Below, in pieces: positions 48,631-49,498 of a stretch of DNA of 49,498 nucleotides. Position numbers and translations under genes: made by a program. A model generated the notes under the pieces. It was not told the origin of the DNA, did no database searches, and saw only the letters and a list, made by a program, of their open reading frames with translations. How positions within the stretch are numbered: the first letter of the stretch is position 1; the number at the start of each line of letters is the position of its first letter. This DNA is from Bradyrhizobium sp. SRL28. GTDB lineage: Bacteria > Pseudomonadota > Alphaproteobacteria > Rhizobiales > Xanthobacteraceae. The stretch lies in the NCBI RefSeq assembly GCF_018596315.1, contig NZ_JAHEAG010000041.1, positions 1 through 49,498 of the forward strand, given 5' to 3'.

Positions 48631-48855
48631 TTGCCGGGCGCGCCGCCCCGACCGAATGTGGCGGCGTCATTAAGCGCGCCTCCGGCAGGCTTCAATGTCG
48701 GCGCGAGGCTCGGCACGTGGAATTGCCGCCAGGTTACGCCCCCGGACACGAGGAACAAATCCCGGCTCCGCGCGTGATGTTCAAATGAAAACAGTAACAT
48801 CGAAAAGAGCGCGCGGTAGTTCCCCTACCGAACGGGATCCTTTGCAACAGCGCGG

Positions 48856-49137
48856 ATGCCCGCAACGCTGATGGCTGAGGTTGAAGCTTGGGCGACCGCC
48901 AATGACGTTACCCGTTCGGACGCTATCTGCCGGCTTGTAGAACTTGGGCTGGCGGCCAGGGTAAAGCCAACACAGGTAAATGCAACGCGAGCCAAGGAAT
49001 TGGCTGCCAACGTAATCGACAACCTGGGCGACGGTGCTGCGAGCGCCGACGATCGGGCTAGCCGCAAAAGCCGGCTGCTGAGGGGACCGGAAGAGTTCAG
49101 AGAGGCGCGCGTCGATCGGCCAAAGGCACGAAAATGA
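48856..49137 (+). CDS. Ribbon-helix-helix-like DNA-binding protein
   Basis: 93 residues. MPATLMAEVEAWATANDVTR then SDAICRLVELGLAARVKP is the beta-strand and two helices of CopG/MetJ-type proteins. The upstream frame from 48786 (MKTVTSKRARGSSPTERDPL QQR) resembles the usual basic N-terminal arm of these proteins but is in a different frame, so a one-base shift may separate it. It overlaps the following gene by ATGA. Confidence 0.58.
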   Translation: MPATLMAEVEAWATANDVTRSDAICRLVELGLAARVKPTQVNATRAKELAANVIDNLGDGAASADDRASRKSRLLRGPEEFREARVDRPKARK

Positions 49138-49361
49138 TGAAGACCCCTGGCGGAAATCAACCACCGAAGCAGATCACCCGGGCCGAGCGTGAGGCGCATA
49201 GGGCGTTCCGCGAAGCAGACGCCAAAACGGCAATGAGCGAGCATGAGATTGACCAGGCAGCATTCTCGAAGAACCGCGAGCGTCTGAAAGCCGAGCGGCT
49301 CGCACGAGAGGCCGCAGCGACACCGCCCACGAAAGCCAAGCCCAAGGCGAAAAAGAAATGA
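49134..49361 (+). CDS. 75-residue charged hypothetical protein
   Basis: MMKTPGGNQPPKQITRAERE, then FREADAKTAMSEHEIDQAAF and a C-terminal AKPKAKKK. Highly charged helix with lysine tail, likely nucleic-acid or cytosolic. Coupled by ATGA to the ribbon-helix-helix gene before and to the next gene after. Function unknown. Confidence 0.6.
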   Translation: MMKTPGGNQPPKQITRAEREAHRAFREADAKTAMSEHEIDQAAFSKNRERLKAERLAREAAATPPTKAKPKAKKK

Positions 49362-49498
49362 AGATGATGCCGTTGATTGCACTTGTCGCTACTCTTTGCG
49401 ACGAGCGCGTTTGCTCAGTGCGCGCCACCGAAGGTCGGTAAGAGCTTCGTAGGCCGACGCGCCCAGCGGACAGGGATCGGCAGCATCGCAGCCACCCC
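49358..49498 (+). pseudogene. Frameshifted start of a secreted protein, cut by window end
   Basis: From ATG 49358 the frame reads MKMMPLIALVATL and then CDERVCSVRATEGR to a stop. One base later the next frame gives FATSAFAQCAPPKVGKSFVG, the natural end of a signal peptide plus mature start, open to the window edge. A one-base loss near 49395 is inferred. Its ATG overlaps the previous stop. Confidence 0.55.

Overview
The window looks like a chromosomal segment of a Bradyrhizobium-type alphaproteobacterium (Nitrobacteraceae). This rests on the GC-rich codon use, the many small orphan proteins of kinds I associate with Bradyrhizobium, FixK/FNR-type boxes, Rhizobiales dispersed palindromic repeats, and Bug and TRAP solute receptors. 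No database search was possible, so the taxonomic call is recognition, not proof.

Layout. 0-8 kb: a large winged-helix/ATPase/TPR regulator, an OpgC-type membrane acyltransferase, and two orphan periplasmic solute-binding proteins separated by dispersed repeats. 8-17.3 kb: an accessory zone of very small genes, microproteins with one membrane segment, partial duplications and gene remnants (ornithine aminotransferase, SnoaL-like protein, nuclease, DNA ligase tail), with one complete LigC/LigD-type DNA ligase and a lone receiver protein. 17.5-23.6 kb: two tandem secreted alpha/beta hydrolases (the second with a LysM-like tail), an Mpo1-like/epimerase/isoprenylcysteine-methyltransferase-like operon, and an isolated lpxD. 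23.6-31.5 kb: a second lone receiver, secreted small proteins, a decayed terminase small subunit, a DUF3597 cluster, a trypsin-like protease and a beta-propeller pair whose second gene is broken. 31.8-38 kb: more small genes, a serine recombinase coupled to a truncated HNH gene, and a second copy of the DNA ligase. 38-40.4 kb: an AlpA-like regulator and a tyrosine integrase pointing at the 3' end of a tRNA-Lys gene, which is probably the right edge of an integrated element. 40.6-49.5 kb: a Spy-like chaperone, a complete dctPQM TRAP transporter, a large non-coding repeat block, a ketopantoate reductase-like gene, and stress-type genes (YflT-like, PepSY-like, YciE/F-like).

The strongest unexplained signal is regulatory. 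Between 9.9 and 29.8 kb I see eight 14-bp palindromes fitting the FixK2/FNR box TTG(A/C)-N6-(T/G)CAA, each 40-135 bp upstream of a small-protein or hypothetical gene. Seven fit the strict form TTGA-N6-TCAA. One pair lies in the two copies of a duplicated divergent promoter that drives microprotein genes of 27-30 residues. Together they suggest a low-oxygen regulon made largely of tiny membrane and orphan proteins.

A second theme is decay. Single-base frameshifts and truncations hit at least eight short genes, while long genes are intact. The two full ligase copies share even their upstream leader, and a third ligase tail survives beside the first copy.
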